Assembly: GCA_009767595.1 (NCBI GenBank) | Contig: VSDK01007138.1 | Coordinates: forward strand, 47,689 to 111,688 | Source: Symbiodinium kawagutii | Taxonomy: Eukaryota; Sar; Dinophyceae; Suessiales; Symbiodiniaceae | Reading direction: 5' to 3' | Length of the DNA stretch: 64,000 nucleotides | Shown here: piece after piece, positions 33,956 through 44,623 of the stretch | How positions within the stretch are numbered: the first letter of the stretch is position 1 | How the letters are laid out: every line of letters begins with the position of its first letter | Translations under genes and position numbers: made by a program | The notes under the pieces: generated by a model | What the model was told of the DNA's origin: nothing | The model's database searches: none | What the model saw: only the letters and a program-made list of their open reading frames with translations

Positions 33956-34199
33956 TATTTCATCACATGACCCAGCTGAACCATTGCATTCACCAGTTCA
34001 CCGCAGGGTTGCAGGTGGTGTCTCAATCATACGGTGAGTGTCGGTCTGAGGCATTGACAACTTCACTTTGTGGCTGGCTTATGGCAGTTTAGGAAGTACC
34101 CCTTATGCTTATGGACCCGTGCACCCTTTTCTGCTAACATACAGGGTGCATGGGCCGTTCAGCATCATTATACTTCATTTCGTTTATACGAGCCTTCTC

Positions 34200-35040
34200 G
34201 CTGTCGTAGATAAGTAGATGATTAAACAAACAATCGACAAAACAGATCACCAAGTAAACAACAATCAATTGAAAAAATGGAACAAACGCCAATGAACCAT
34301 CGCTCAACCGTCAATTGACCATCAATTCTATGCGAATTAGCCATCGAATCGTGCTCACCGGTCAAAAAACAAACATCATCCTTGGGTACTTCATATCCAA
34401 CAAACCACGGCATGAAATATTTGACACTTTAGTCATCATATTAACCATGATTCTGCCATTGTTGCATATCAACCAGTATCAACCATTAGCAATGACCGTT
34501 TTTTAAATGTTTTTTTAATGATTAGATCATTCCCAAGCAAACAGTATTAATATGTATTAATTAATCAGTATTAATTCTGATAACCATGGTTGCTAATTCA
34601 TTATTGTTGACACCATGAGCTAAGTAAACTGTTGGTTCATGGTTTCCAATCCAAGCATGTTGCTAATTCAATAACCATGGTTACTAATTCAACAATTTAC
34701 CATCCAGTTGGTTATTGTTTCAGCCGAAAAACCATCAACCACCATGGTTATTGGTTAATCCAATGAATCACCAACTTGCTACTATGGTTGCTAATAACCA
34801 TGGTTTCTAATCCAACCAGTTGGACATTAATCCAGCCAGTTGGACATGAATTGATTCAGCCAAAGGTTATTGGTTAGCCGCCAAGGTTATTAACCATGGT
34901 TTTGTTTCCCATTCACCTTTTAAATAACCTTTCTATGTTTGATTAGCCAATAAGGCTACTTAATCAATAACCTAGGTTAATTCACTTTTTAATGGCTACT
35001 AAGGTTGCTAATAACCATGGTTATTGATTAGCCAATCCTT
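34200..35040. other. Intronic AT-rich DNA with CCATGGTTA words
   Basis: Many copies of AACCATGGTTAC or ATTGGTTAGCCAA, partly palindromic (ACCATGGT). There is no convincing ORF. It leads up to the acceptor at about 35053. Confidence 0.5.
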
Positions 35041-35053
35041 TCTTTGTTTCAGC

Positions 35054-35189
35054 CAGCAGAAACCAAGGCCGCTGCGACGGCGGCGGCGGCGGCCAAGGCG
35101 GCAGGGACGCCCCGGGGGCTGCCGAGGAGCCGCTGGGGCCACCAAGGAGCCAGGCCAGGAGCTACCAGGAGTCTCCGTTCACCCAGTGG
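35054..35189 (+). CDS. Ala-rich exon
   Basis: After a strong TTTGTTTCAG acceptor the frame reads PAETKAAATAAAAAKAAGTP and RGLPRSRWGHQGARPGATRS. It is Ala/Arg/Gly-rich, like other disordered exons here. The 3' part (GGAGCCAGGCCAGGAGCTACCAG) shares words with the EPGVS-type blocks. The donor was not identified. Confidence 0.5.
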
Positions 35190-35964
35190 TAGTAGGGCTA
35201 TAGGGGTTATAACCATGGTTACTGGATGGCTTATACCCACTAACTTAGGTTTTTAGTGTTTTTGGGGTATGATTGGTTTACCATATAACCACTAAAAATA
35301 TATTTTTAGCAGGGGATCTATAAGCAACCAAGTAACCATGGTTCAGAGGGGTGATTTAAACTCCAGTCTTTTGCCAGGTGGTTTCCCTCGTTGAGGTTGT
35401 TAGGGGTTACATCTACGACTTGTAAACATAGTTCTACATGGGTTTCAATCAATGGCAATCTAAGCCAGTGGTAGATTTGACCATTGGTTTGCTTAAGCTA
35501 CCACTACCGTACAACCATTCGACGACTGTTGACTTTGGTTAGGTCACGTTTTGGCAACTACCAGGCATATGGTAAGTGCAGTTCAATGGCGAATCTTAAC
35601 CAACTTCTTTTTATACCGTTTGGGTCTACTATTCTGTGGGTATGGTCCGGAATGGTAATCATGGTCAACAGTGATGGTAAAGAGGGTTTGTGATTGATGA
35701 TCAATCATGGGCATTATTAGCCATCATATACCATACCCATCATTCACCTCCACTACGAGAGATTAATCGTTAACCATTCCCTATCCATTACCTGAGGCCA
35801 GGTACAGGATCTCCAGTCTAGCTTAAGTTCTTTCTCCAAATATCATCGTCCAGCAGGACACCCACGGTGCATCATCAGAGGCTTCAGTTTCTTGGCTGGT
35901 TGCTTGGGGGGCACCAACCAAGCTGTCTATCCATGGGGGGCACATATTCACCTATTGAAACACC

Positions 35965-36203
35965 ATGAAGCATCAATCTGGGGGTATCCTCCTTTATGAA
36001 CAAGCACGTCATTGCGTATATTGTATGATATGTGGCTTCCTGTGGCATGCTGTTTGGCTGGACTTTCACAAAGTTACGTCATGTGTATATTCCGCATTTG
36101 AGGATCTCTGCGAAACCTGGACGTCAAGCGTTAAACATCACCGCTTCCAACAAGAAAATGATGTGCAAATAGTGGATGTTCCATTTCCAGATCAGCCAGC
36201 CTG
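35965..36203 (+). CDS. Unidentified exon with strong donor
   Basis: An 80-codon frame reads ARHCVYCMICGFLWHAVWLD, FHKVTSCVYSAFEDLCETWT and DVQIVDVPFPDQPA. It ends at a GTAAGA donor placed exactly before the in-frame stop, which strongly suggests a real exon. Cys- and Trp-rich, possibly membrane-associated. The 5' limit lies after the TGA near 35956. No family was recognised. Confidence 0.55.
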
Positions 36204-36303
36204 GTAAGAAATGAGTGCTGGCAAAAGAATACAACAGAGCATACTGTATACCTGTGGGGTTTCCTGAAATGTCCCCCAGAATGGTTGGTTTCTCATGGTT
36301 TCC

Positions 36304-36696
36304 CTAGAAGCTCAGGTACTTGAAGTATCCCCAAAATTCTTCCAACCCTCCTGGAAGGCTCCCAAACGTTGTAACGATTCTCATCCCCACTTGGATGCCT
36401 AAGGACACGTTTCCCAGATAATTGAGAAATGTGGCGCTTCCGGGAGCATATGGTGAAAGAATCAACTTTACCATTACAAGCTCATTCTGAACGTGGAAAC
36501 TATTTGCTTTTGGTTGTCCACTTTGCTTTGACATTCGCACACTCCTGGGAACTTGATCTATCAATGTTTGTGAATTGTGACCTCCTGGCCTTACCCATCT
36601 CATCTCGGATCCATTTTTGCCTAGTGATGGTGAATAGTGCATGATTATATAATCATCGTCAATCCCTACCGCAGTTACGCATTCATGGTGGTTCAT
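36304..36696 (-). other. 130-codon minus ORF, unidentified
   Basis: This is one of the few long minus-strand frames free of repeats (for example RMSKQSGQPKANSFHVQNEL). The + strand of the same region is also open for 71 codons. No motif was recognised and neighbouring genes run on +, so it may be chance. Confidence 0.2.
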
Positions 36697-36804
36697 ACCC
36701 CGTGATGTTTATGATCATCATAAACCATATCCTTGGTCAACGATGACAATCATCATCATGGTTCAAAATGACCGTCTAAGCCCCTGTTTTGATTTTGCCG
36801 CCAG

Positions 36805-36930
36805 TTCTAGACGTGAAAGGCAGCGCCGTTTCTGCCATTCCCAGGCCGAAACCACGGATGAACCACCTGCTGCCACAGTGGCACCCAGCCCAGTGCGTAC
36901 AGCGAAGAGGCGGACAGTGTGGGTCGAGCG
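36805..36930 (+). CDS. Disordered exon, Arg-rich then Pro/Ala-rich
   Basis: It is bounded by a TGCCGCCAG acceptor and a GTTGGT donor. It reads SRRERQRRFCHSQAETTDEP, PAATVAPSPVRTAKRR and TVWVE. TGG-type sequence follows. Phase: starts with one base, ends with two. Confidence 0.6.
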
Positions 36931-37095
36931 GTTGGTTCAAAGTTGTTTTTTTTCAAAACCATGGTTTCCAGGAAGTACCGCAACTGGGGAACAAGCTCTG
37001 CAACATGGACGACCCAATGACCTAAATTGGTAGCACTTCGTCGTAAAATCAAATGCACAGACTCAGTGGCTCTTTTTGAGTAGCCAGTGCAACAA

Positions 37096-37209
37096 TGGCT
37101 GTGGGTCAAAACCCCGTACCCCTGGTTCCCCTATCATTGGCCATTGTTTCCCTTATTATTGGTGGTCATTATCCCCCATTATTGGTTGGTTAATATTGAC
37201 CCATAGCCA
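37096..37209. mobile_element. F3 MITE-like element
   Basis: Ends TGGCTGTGGGTCAAAA and TTGACCCATAGCCA, with CCGTACCCCTGGTTCCCC inside. CCA orientation. Confidence 0.85.
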
Positions 37210-37386
37210 TATGATAGATGAGGTTGATAGGTTATGCTTGTACTTCATAATAATCATCAGTGATGATTGTGGATCGATGTTGATTGCTAGATTGATTATG
37301 TGGCAGTGAGCATAACAAAGATAGGTTAATTATCGGTCATTGTCAGCTACAATAATGAATGACCCATAGGTGGATAGTGTTCTATC

Positions 37387-37575
37387 ATGAGAGCAAGGCT
37401 AGTGAGCATTATCAAAAGAGATCATCGTCATTTGTTTCGGCTCGCACCCACACTCGTATGTCACCAATCTTTTGATGCTAATTGTCCACGACCGCCGGCG
37501 GAGAGGGAGCTTTTTGATCCGCTGCAAGCAATTGTCATTTTAGCAGCTGGCTTGTTGGGGAGCTTCACCACGTGA
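37387..37575 (+). CDS. Coding-like block with hydrophobic C-terminus
   Basis: A + frame ends AERELFDPLQAIVILAAGLL and GSFTT at a TGA. The end could be a membrane helix at a C-terminus. No confident acceptor was set; the GC-rich part is 37480-37570. Confidence 0.4.
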   Translation: MRARLVSIIKRDHRHLFRLAPTLVCHQSFDANCPRPPAERELFDPLQAIVILAAGLLGSFTT

Positions 37576-37759
37576 AAAACAACGACTCAGTCAATAGCTT
37601 GCTGATTCTATTGCGCTTAAACCCGATAGTTCGCCTGAGGTGATCCACCACTGCCATCTTCAACCATGGGGTTGTCGAAGCTGCTGTGTCATCATAGCCA
37701 AGGCGTAGCAATGGATATCAGTTTCCAAACATTTCCAAACATTATATCACTATTACATA

Positions 37760-37870
37760 TGGTGGTTTCTCAAGATGGGGGACCCCAACAAAAAGTTGGT
37801 TTCTCTCTAAACACAAATTGATATGGGATGATTTAGGGGTACCCGGTCCCCCTATTTTGAGAAACACCCA
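37760..37870. mobile_element. F1 MITE-like element
   Basis: Ends TGGTGGTTTCTCAAGATGGG and CCTATTTTGAGAAACACCCA. Reverse orientation. Confidence 0.85.
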
Positions 37871-38398
37871 AATACAACTTACCTTTTTTTTGAATCAGAT
37901 CCATTGTGTTAGCTTGTGGATGATAGGACCATTATACAATTTAATATATCTCAATGCTAAGTTATTACGGACATACATTGATTTATATAGCCAAAATTAG
38001 AAATATGATGTCATCAAAATGATGTCATGATTGTGGCTAATATCCTATTATTGCTGCAAAGCTAAGTTATAAAGCTCATTTATGGATACCATTAATAGCC
38101 ACAATAGCAATTCATTAAAACCATCACATCGGTTTCATTAAGATTGCAGAACCATTATCAAAAACTTATCAATGGTTATAAACCACTTATCAAAGTTATC
38201 ACACACAAGAACAATAATGATACTGAGAATAAAAATAACAATACTGATACCGATAACAATAATAATAAAGATAATAATAATACTAAAAATAAAAATGATA
38301 ATAGCAATAATAACAATATACACAAGATAAGTTAAGTATGCACAATGACATGTGCAATCACTTCCATGCCACAGAAGTTCCATCCACGCCATGGCCAG

Positions 38399-38535
38399 GC
38401 AACCTCCGTGCCGCCCGGAACCGGCGCCCTGCGCCGGCCCTGCGCTGCCACGGCGGGGGGCGGGGGCGGCGGGGCGACNNNNNNNNNNGCGGCCGTCGTC
38501 GGCACCGCCGAAGAGGTCCTTACCGGGACAGCTGG
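38399..38535 (+). CDS. Pro/Arg/Gly-rich exon containing an assembly gap
   Basis: It runs from a CATGGCCAG acceptor to a GTGGCA donor and is interrupted by ten Ns. One frame before the gap is Pro-rich (PPCRPEPAPCAGPALPRRGA) and one after it reads RPSSAPPKRSLPGQLG, echoing the PSSAPPRR motif of the exons at 17329 and 18767. The frame across the gap cannot be known. Confidence 0.5.
38479..38488. other. Assembly gap, 10 N
   Basis: Ten undetermined bases follow a G-rich run (CGGCGGGGGGCGGGGGCGG), a likely sequencing or assembly stall point. Confidence 0.99.
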
Positions 38536-38638
38536 GTGGCAACCAACCAATGGTGAAGCCTAGCTGGTTACAATGGTCAATAATAGGGGATAATACTCGT
38601 AACAATAGTGGGGGATATACCATGAGATACCAACTATA
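38536..38638. mobile_element. F4 element adjoining F3
   Basis: It begins at the exon donor (GTGGCAACCAACCAATGGTG) and runs through CCTAGCTGGTTAC and GGGGGATATACCATGAG to the F3 copy at 38639. The whole F4-F3 pair is present in reverse complement at 44096-44335. Confidence 0.6.
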
Positions 38639-38755
38639 TGGCTATGAGTCAATATTAACCAACCAACTACTGGGGGGGTTATGACCAACCAATAGCAAGG
38701 AAAACAATGGTTAATGATGGTGGAACCAGGGGTACGGGGTTTTGACCCACAGCCA
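38639..38755. mobile_element. F3 MITE-like element, reverse orientation
   Basis: It begins TGGCTATGAGTCAATATTAA and ends GTTTTGACCCACAGCCA, with GGAACCAGGGGTACGGGG inside. Confidence 0.85.
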
Positions 38756-39061
38756 TATCTGGTCATAATGTGACTCATTAGTTGTATGATGATGTTCACA
38801 AAGTCAGAACATATTTGCAAAAAAACGAAAGGTTGACCTAGCTTTTTGGTCATTAGGATAGGTTAACATTTGCTGACCAAAAAGCTGACGTACTGAGGTC
38901 AATATCATGATGATGTTTACCTGTTAAGCTAATGATAGGTCAACAGTTGCTGGCCTGGATACTTAATCATGATGAGTAATTCCTTAGAAATGAACATGAT
39001 CATCAACTGATTCTCCAGCAAATCACCATCCAAAGCACCACCATCGGCGTCCCGTCCACAG

Positions 39062-39178
39062 GACCGCGGAGCCAGCCGCACCCGCAGAATTTGCAGCGCC
39101 GGCCGGGCCAGCCGCCAGGATGGAGTGCAAAGAACTGCTGGGCGCGGGCGGTGCCACTCTGTCAGGCGCAGCGACCCC
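39062..39178 (+). CDS. Ala/Pro-rich exon
   Basis: After a GTCCACAG acceptor the frame reads TAEPAAPAEFAAPAGPAARM and ECKELLGAGGATLSGAAT to a GTGTTG donor. CCA-type words lie upstream. An F3 element in TGG orientation starts 25 bp after the donor. A rival + frame, Arg-rich, is also open. Confidence 0.55.
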
Positions 39179-39202
39179 GTGTTGACCATGGCAGGGTATA
39201 AA

Positions 39203-39401
39203 TAGCTATGAGTCAATATTAACCAACCAACAATGGGGGATAATGACCAACAAAACTATAGGGAAAACAATGGTTAATGATAGGGGTAAGTTTAACATGG
39301 AACCTGAAAGTGGCCATATTGTAGAGGACAGCAATCTTCTAAGGGCTTCCTTTTAGGTTCCAGGTTAAACTTACCAGGGGTATAGGGGGTAGTTATAAGC
39401 T
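39203..39401. mobile_element. F3 element carrying a nested F5 element
   Basis: The left part (TAGCTATGAGTCAATATTAA to GGTTAATGATAGGGG) and right part (CAGGGGTATAGGGG) are F3 in reverse orientation, split by the insertion at 39286-39374. The right terminus is decayed. Confidence 0.7.
39286..39374. mobile_element. F5 inverted-repeat element nested in F3
   Basis: 89 bp with 20-bp inverted ends that agree at 19 positions: GTAAGTTTAACATGGAACCT on the left and AGGTTCCAGGTTAAACTTAC on the right. It interrupts an F3 copy and so inserted later. It is the only copy seen in the window. Confidence 0.8.
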
Positions 39402-39560
39402 GCCTGGTGGTTTCAAACAGTTTTACTTTTCTCTTGCAATTAAATGAGAATGATGACCATCATTATTAGCCACTAGTATGCTAAAATGTATATTACCATT
39501 CTGAATGCAGATGCACATCCAAGTTAACCACTATTAGCAATGATTGGGTTTTATATTCAG

Positions 39561-39636
39561 ACCAACCACTGCTGGATCCCCCGAAAATGTGCCACAGGTG
39601 ACGCCCCAGATGGCAGAGGCTGCCGTGGAAGAACAG
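39561..39636 (+). CDS. Acidic/Pro exon, 25 codons
   Basis: It is bounded by a TATATTCAG acceptor and a GTGCAC donor. It reads PTTAGSPENVPQVTPQMAEA and AVEEQ, ending in phase 0. TGG-type sequence (GGCTAGTGGTGGC) follows at 39676. It is probably part of a disordered protein. Confidence 0.6.
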
Positions 39637-40050
39637 GTGCACGGTGGTGACCATTGGAGCGCAAGATGGCGGTGATGGCTAGTGGTGGCTATTTTGAAGC
39701 AGTTGGTTGTGATGCACTCTGCTGGATGATATGCAGTATGTTTTATTCATAAGTGTTACCGTTGATCGATACGTATCTTTGATGATGTCTAGGCTAGTTG
39801 TTTGAATGATAGACCATACAACAAATATTCTAAAACTGGCGTGTGCAATACTTTGTCCATTTACTGAAATGGTATGCGGTGTATGCTACTTACATAATAG
39901 GGGTAATGCATACATCATCCTAATATCATGTAGGGAATGATTATACAAAAAAGTATGGCATACTATGGCATCATGTTTGTTATATAAGCATTCACGTATT
40001 CATACACGCATACTTCTGATGGACAACCGTTGAGGGAAAATGCTGATCAG

Positions 40051-40196
40051 CAATCATTTTGGCAATTACTGCCCCACAAGAACAGTTTGACGTGGCCGGG
40101 GTTCACCAGCATTGGGAACACCGGCAAAACCACGCTTGCGGTTCCAGCACAACTGTTCATTTGACAGAGGGGAACAATTATTTGAGCATAAATTAA
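40051..40196 (+). CDS. Possible terminal exon, unidentified
   Basis: After a GCTGATCAG acceptor the frame reads APQEQFDVAGVHQHWEHRQN, HACGSSTTVHLTEG and a stop at 40194-40196. A GT at 40141 could instead be the donor. Minus frames are also open. Confidence 0.4.
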
Positions 40197-40847
40197 ACAT
40201 GAATCAACCGTTATGAGCCGCTGCTTAATCATGAATCAACATTACTCTGACTTGCTATATTGAACCATTTTGGTTTGAGCATCTAATTCGCCATCCACGA
40301 ACCATTGATGAATTAGCCATAGACTCACCCACCATTGATTAACCAACAATTGACCCCGCTGAAACATTCTTAACCGTTTGATTGGCCATCAATTTCATCA
40401 CCATCACTTATCAATTAAACAGTAAGTAGACGTCCTTAATAACGAATTAGCCATCCACTAACTATTCCTGCATTCAGCCCTGCAGTGGTTAAGGATTAAT
40501 CAGATAGTGGTTGATCCTACCATAATCTTAATCCACCAACCATTCTCTGATAAAATTGGTTAAATCCACTAGTGCATCAACCACTATTCTAATGGTACAT
40601 GATACGATTTGAAAAATCATCCGTATTGATTCTAATTTCAACGATGATTTTAATGATGATTTGAATGATAATTTCAATCCATTATAGTTGTTTTTAATTG
40701 ATGTTGATTAATGGATAGTACTATATGATTAATTAAATCCATTAAACATGTCCCTGTAAAATCAACTATATCCATTCAAATTTCACCATAAAAAATAACT
40801 ATAATTATCCATTAATCATCTCATCCACTCTGGTTTGATTCTTGCAG

Positions 40848-40972
40848 ATCCACCCTCTAGGACGACCACCCGCGACCTCGTGAAGCTCCCACCTCAGCAC
40901 CTTCACCTTGGCCGTGGTCCGGGACCGAACCAGTGGCCGTGGGGTCATCGGGCGCCTGGTGGTGAACCGGAG
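40848..40972 (+). CDS. Exon, 41 codons, Pro/Arg/Gly-rich
   Basis: It is bounded by a GATTCTTGCAG acceptor and a GTGATG donor. It reads PPSRTTTRDLVKLPPQHLHL and GRGPGPNQWPWGHRAPGGEP. CCA-type sequence precedes it and a very clear TGG-type run (GGGTGGTTAATGGGTGG) follows it. It is among the best non-transporter exons; the protein is unknown. Confidence 0.65.
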
Positions 40973-41549
40973 GTGATGGATGGCCAACGTAGGTGGTTAG
41001 TGGGTGGTTAATGGGTGGTTATAATGGGTGGTTGTAGATTTAGTAGGTGGTTAATAGGTAGTAAACTACTTAGTAGGTAGTTAATAAGGTTAATAAGGAT
41101 GGGTAAAGTGGTTTAACATTGGACAGATAAGTTCGTATCGGTAAATCTTTGATATTACATTGGTCAATACGGTGCTCCAGACCGGTTAAGAAGGCTTCTT
41201 ACCAACAAGAAGTATCAAGAAGTTTGTTGGTAAATTGGTTAGGGGTCTTTAAAAAAGGGACAGCGACCCACAGTAAGAGTTGCGATTAATCAAAGGTCCC
41301 AACCGAGGTTGGAATGAATAATGTACATTATTCTGGAGCAAGCAAACAAGGCACAACAGGGATAGAAGCAAAATGAATCGAGATGTTCCAGACGACAATA
41401 GCCGCACCATATTGAGCTAGCCAATCTTTGTTGTTCCCTCCGACCCCCTGGGCGCGCGCGTTTTCGTGTGCGCAGTTGCCATAGTCACAGCGTGTTTTTG
41501 TTGTTTTTTTCTCATTCAGTGCGCGTTTTCGGGGTGTGCGTGGTTTGTG

Positions 41550-41790
41550 CATGGCACGATGGTCACCGTGGTGATTGGGGTGGGGTGGGGTGGGGATGTG
41601 CAGCGTCGCCAGGATGTCTTCTACGTGTGCGTCTAGCGTGTCTGTTGTCATGGCACGATGGCCACCGTGGTGATTGGGGTGGGGTGGGGTGGGGATGTGC
41701 AGCGTCGCCAGGGTGTCTTCTACGTGTGCGTCTCGCGTGTCTGTTGTCATGGCACGATGGTCATTGTGGTGATTGGGGTGGCACGTTGGT
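41550..41790. repeat. 99-bp minisatellite, about 2.4 copies
   Basis: Units start CATGGCACGATGG at 41550, 41649 and 41748. Each contains GTGATTGGGGTGGGGTGGGG. Because 99 is a multiple of three, both strands show repetitive ORFs. There is no sign that either is a gene. Confidence 0.85.
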
Positions 41791-41921
41791 CTTTAGTACT
41801 TTCCCCCCCGTTGGTGTCCATTTACATCTGGGATCATTCACCTGTACCTCATTTATTTTACGTGAGCAAGCACGAACACATTCATGATCACCGGGATGGT
41901 GCACGTTGTCCATGATACAGT

Positions 41922-42308
41922 TCACTTTGGGTTGAATGCTGAAGCCTTTGGTGATGTGTCAAAAGACAAAGACTGGCTGCTGATCTGAGACAAACACGAG
42001 TGCAAAAAAGAACAGTTTCTGGAATCCATCGAAAGCAATTTTGTATTGTAAATTGCAATACAAACAGGCCATGCCATATGAGCCGCGCGCGCGGCCAAGG
42101 GCCCGGAACGTTGTTGTTGGTATTGTTGGTGTTGTTCTTGGTGGTATTGTGGTTCTTGGTGGTGGTGATTGGTCACAACATTGGAGGCCCTCACCATGGA
42201 TGCACCCATGGGAGGCTTTGTTACTTGCAACGCAAGCCCAGATTTGCACAGTGGTAGCCCCGAGAAAGCAAAGTTGATGGCCCCTTTAGCACTCGTGGCA
42301 ATGTCCAC
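41922..42308. other. Open on both strands; hydrophobic + frame
   Basis: The + strand frame 42000-42257 includes TLLLVLLVLFLVVLWFLVVV, a possible membrane segment, but it is encoded by a GTT/GGT-rich low-complexity run. A 128-codon minus frame overlaps it (Gln/His-rich from the same run). Neither is convincing. Confidence 0.25.
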
Positions 42309-42560
42309 TATACATCAGACATTTATGTTAGCCATCAGTTTTTGTGTTCCATTTCCTTTCTGCTTGTCAATGTTGGTTGGACGGGTATTGTAGTTGATCA
42401 GCCGTATATCACCTTGTAACTATGTTTCTTTTGTATCCAGCTATAGTTATCGATTTTTATCAATCAATATGATACTATAAGATATACAGTTAAACAATGT
42501 TTTAGATCTATATCAAATGTGACACTATAAAACCTAGTCGAAAAGTCATACATCACCATA

Positions 42561-42663
42561 TAGGGGATTCTCAAAATAGGGGTACCCCTAAATCATCCAT
42601 TAATAGTCATTTATAGTAATAAACCAACCATTTTTTGGGGTCCCCTATTTTGATAAACCACCA
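42561..42663. mobile_element. F1 MITE-like element
   Basis: It begins TAGGGGATTCTCAAAATAGG and ends CCCTATTTTGATAAACCACCA. Forward orientation with an intact core. Confidence 0.8.
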
Positions 42664-42748
42664 TATGGATATACCGGTTGATATCGTAGACTTTATCAGC
42701 TGTGACCATTTTGTATCTCTGTTCTGTGTCCTCCGTGAGTCGACTCAG

Positions 42749-42800
42749 GGTGAGTCCTCGATTCTTTGGAGCCGACAGCGACGATGAAGGACCGAGATAA
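42749..42800 (+). CDS. Possible short terminal exon
   Basis: After GTCGACTCAG the frame reads VSPRFFGADSDDEGPR and then TAA at 42798-42800. The acidic tail resembles a protein C-terminus. Extending upstream without splicing keeps it open for several codons. Confidence 0.35.
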
Positions 42801-42809
42801 CAAATGCAG

Positions 42810-44090
42810 CCACCTTTGGCAAAGCCCTGCGGGTTGATTATGGATCATCAATTTTTGACATCAGGAGATGCTCATCATCATCAACCATACTAGGGGAGAT
42901 GCCAACTATATTCTATGAAGTATATACAGGTTTTTTTTGAGTATGATGATGTATGATGTAATTCCTTCACAGAAACTCTGCTAAATCTGCGAATCTTCTT
43001 CATTTTGGGGCCGGGGTCGGAAGTAGCAAACCGCAGATGAATTGATTTGTTTCATTGCATATCCTAGCCGTTTAGAGTATAGAGGTATTGATACTGGCTT
43101 TTCCAGTGCCAAGGAGCTGTTTGTTATCAGAATCCAGATACAATTTCGATCGTTTTGGCATTTTGTGTGGTATCATGTTTCCATGACGTCAGATTCTCAA
43201 GTCTATTCTCCAGTCCAAGTATACCTACTTACTAGCAAGATCTGAAAGGCTCTTAAGCTTGTCATAGCTGGTTAATGAATGGCTGGGGGAAGAGTGTCAA
43301 AGAACAACTGGTCCTCAATTGATAACTTCACTAATGCAACTATTGGTGAGGTGGTCCAGCAATTCATAAAGCTGCGAAATGGTTGATTACTTTATGACTG
43401 CTTGTCGTCACCAATTGGCTGTCCTTAAACCAATCACCATGTGTGAACCAGCTAATTGGTTCACTTACGCAGCTAATTTATCATGTGGAATCACAGCATA
43501 TCAACTATCAATTAGCTGGGTAAGTTAACATCACCAATTGCTGACATTCACATCAAGAGCTGATAGACTGAGGGTTCACCACCGCAAACGTTGATCAGTG
43601 AGTGTACCACGATTCTTCCTTACAGGTAAGGTTTGAACATGAAACGTGGCTAACAGAAAAAGGAACTTGTGGTCAATGCTGGTTGTCAAACAACAAATGG
43701 TCAAGATCCTTGTGACTTATCAACGAATATTTGGTTGTCAAATCATGGTGCTTAATGATGGCGAATAACCAGCAATCGCCATCCACCATTGAGCCTGCCC
43801 ACAGTCTCGGGATGTTGAACTCAGTCAGTTTGACAACAGGATCCCGTACAAGATGGGACCATACATGACCATACCTAACGGCCAAAAACCATGTGGTTTC
43901 CCAGGCGTATTTCTGTGGTTGACATTCATGGCCACGGCCACCGGTACACATGACATCCACCAGTACACATGTACCCAAATAGATCACATGTTTGCTTGCC
44001 CACCTGCATTTGCATCCATTAACTATCAGTGTTAGCCATTCCTCACCTGCACAATGGATACATCTGGGGTGTGTGATGTTAGCCCCGTCA
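42810..44090. other. No confident gene
   Basis: Intron-like sequence with open frames of uncertain meaning: + 43042-43245 and minus 43673-44146 (157 codons, running into the F3 element). No motif or splice support was found. Confidence 0.35.
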
Positions 44091-44095
44091 ACATC

Positions 44096-44211
44096 TGGCT
44101 GTGGGTCAGTTCCCCCTGTACCCCTGCTTCCCCTATCATTAACCATTGTTTTCCCTCTTATTGTTGGTCATTATCCCTCATTATTGGTTGGTTCATATGG
44201 ACCCATATCCA
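44096..44211. mobile_element. F3 MITE-like element
   Basis: It begins TGGCTGTGGGTCAGTTCCCC and ends TGGACCCATATCCA. CCA orientation. It is directly joined to an F4 copy on the right. Confidence 0.8.
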
Positions 44212-44212
44212 T

Positions 44213-44335
44213 ATAGTTGGTATCTCATGGTATATCTCCCACTATTGTTACTTATTATCCCCTGCTATTGACCATTATAACCAGCTAGGCTTCACCATTG
44301 GTTGGTTGGTTCACTGCTTGACCCAGCTCGCCTTA
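44213..44335. mobile_element. F4 element adjoining F3
   Basis: It runs from AGTTGGTATCTCATGGTATA through TTATCCCCTGCTATTGACC to TTGACCCAGCTCGCC. It is the reverse complement of the arrangement at 38536-38638. Confidence 0.6.
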
Positions 44336-44455
44336 TATAGCTGGTATATCCCCAATAGTTGTTAGTTACCATCATACCATCCCCTATCATTACCCATTCA
44401 CCAGCTATCAGTTAGTTAACCATTGGTTGGTTGGTTGGTTGCTTGGTTACCACAG

Positions 44456-44623
44456 ACTTGGTGCGTGATGTACCTGAGATCCCCCGCCGTTCCGCAGGAA
44501 ACGAAGGCCCTGCTGACAACACGGCGGCAGGGACGGCATCCGTGCGCGATCCGCAACACACGTTGCGCAGGCACCGGGGTCCCGCCGTTGCGGCTACGGA
44601 TGGGCCGGTCAATGAGAATGAAG
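44456..44623 (+). CDS. Exon, 55 codons, Ala/Arg/Asp-rich
   Basis: It is bounded by a GTTACCACAG acceptor and a GTGAAT donor. It reads LVRDVPEIPRRSAGNEGPAD, NTAAGTASVRDPQHTLRRHR and GPAVAATDGPVNENE. Preceded by CCA-type and F3/F4 sequence, followed by TGG-type sequence. It is strong as an exon and looks disordered. Confidence 0.65.

Noticed and set aside
33784..34092. Cys/Leu/Val-rich + ORF and Lys/Gln/Thr-rich minus ORF
   Set aside because: Translation of the TTTG/CTTG microsatellite.
43673..44146. 157-codon minus ORF
   Set aside because: It begins inside an F3 element and shows no motif or splice support; treated as chance.
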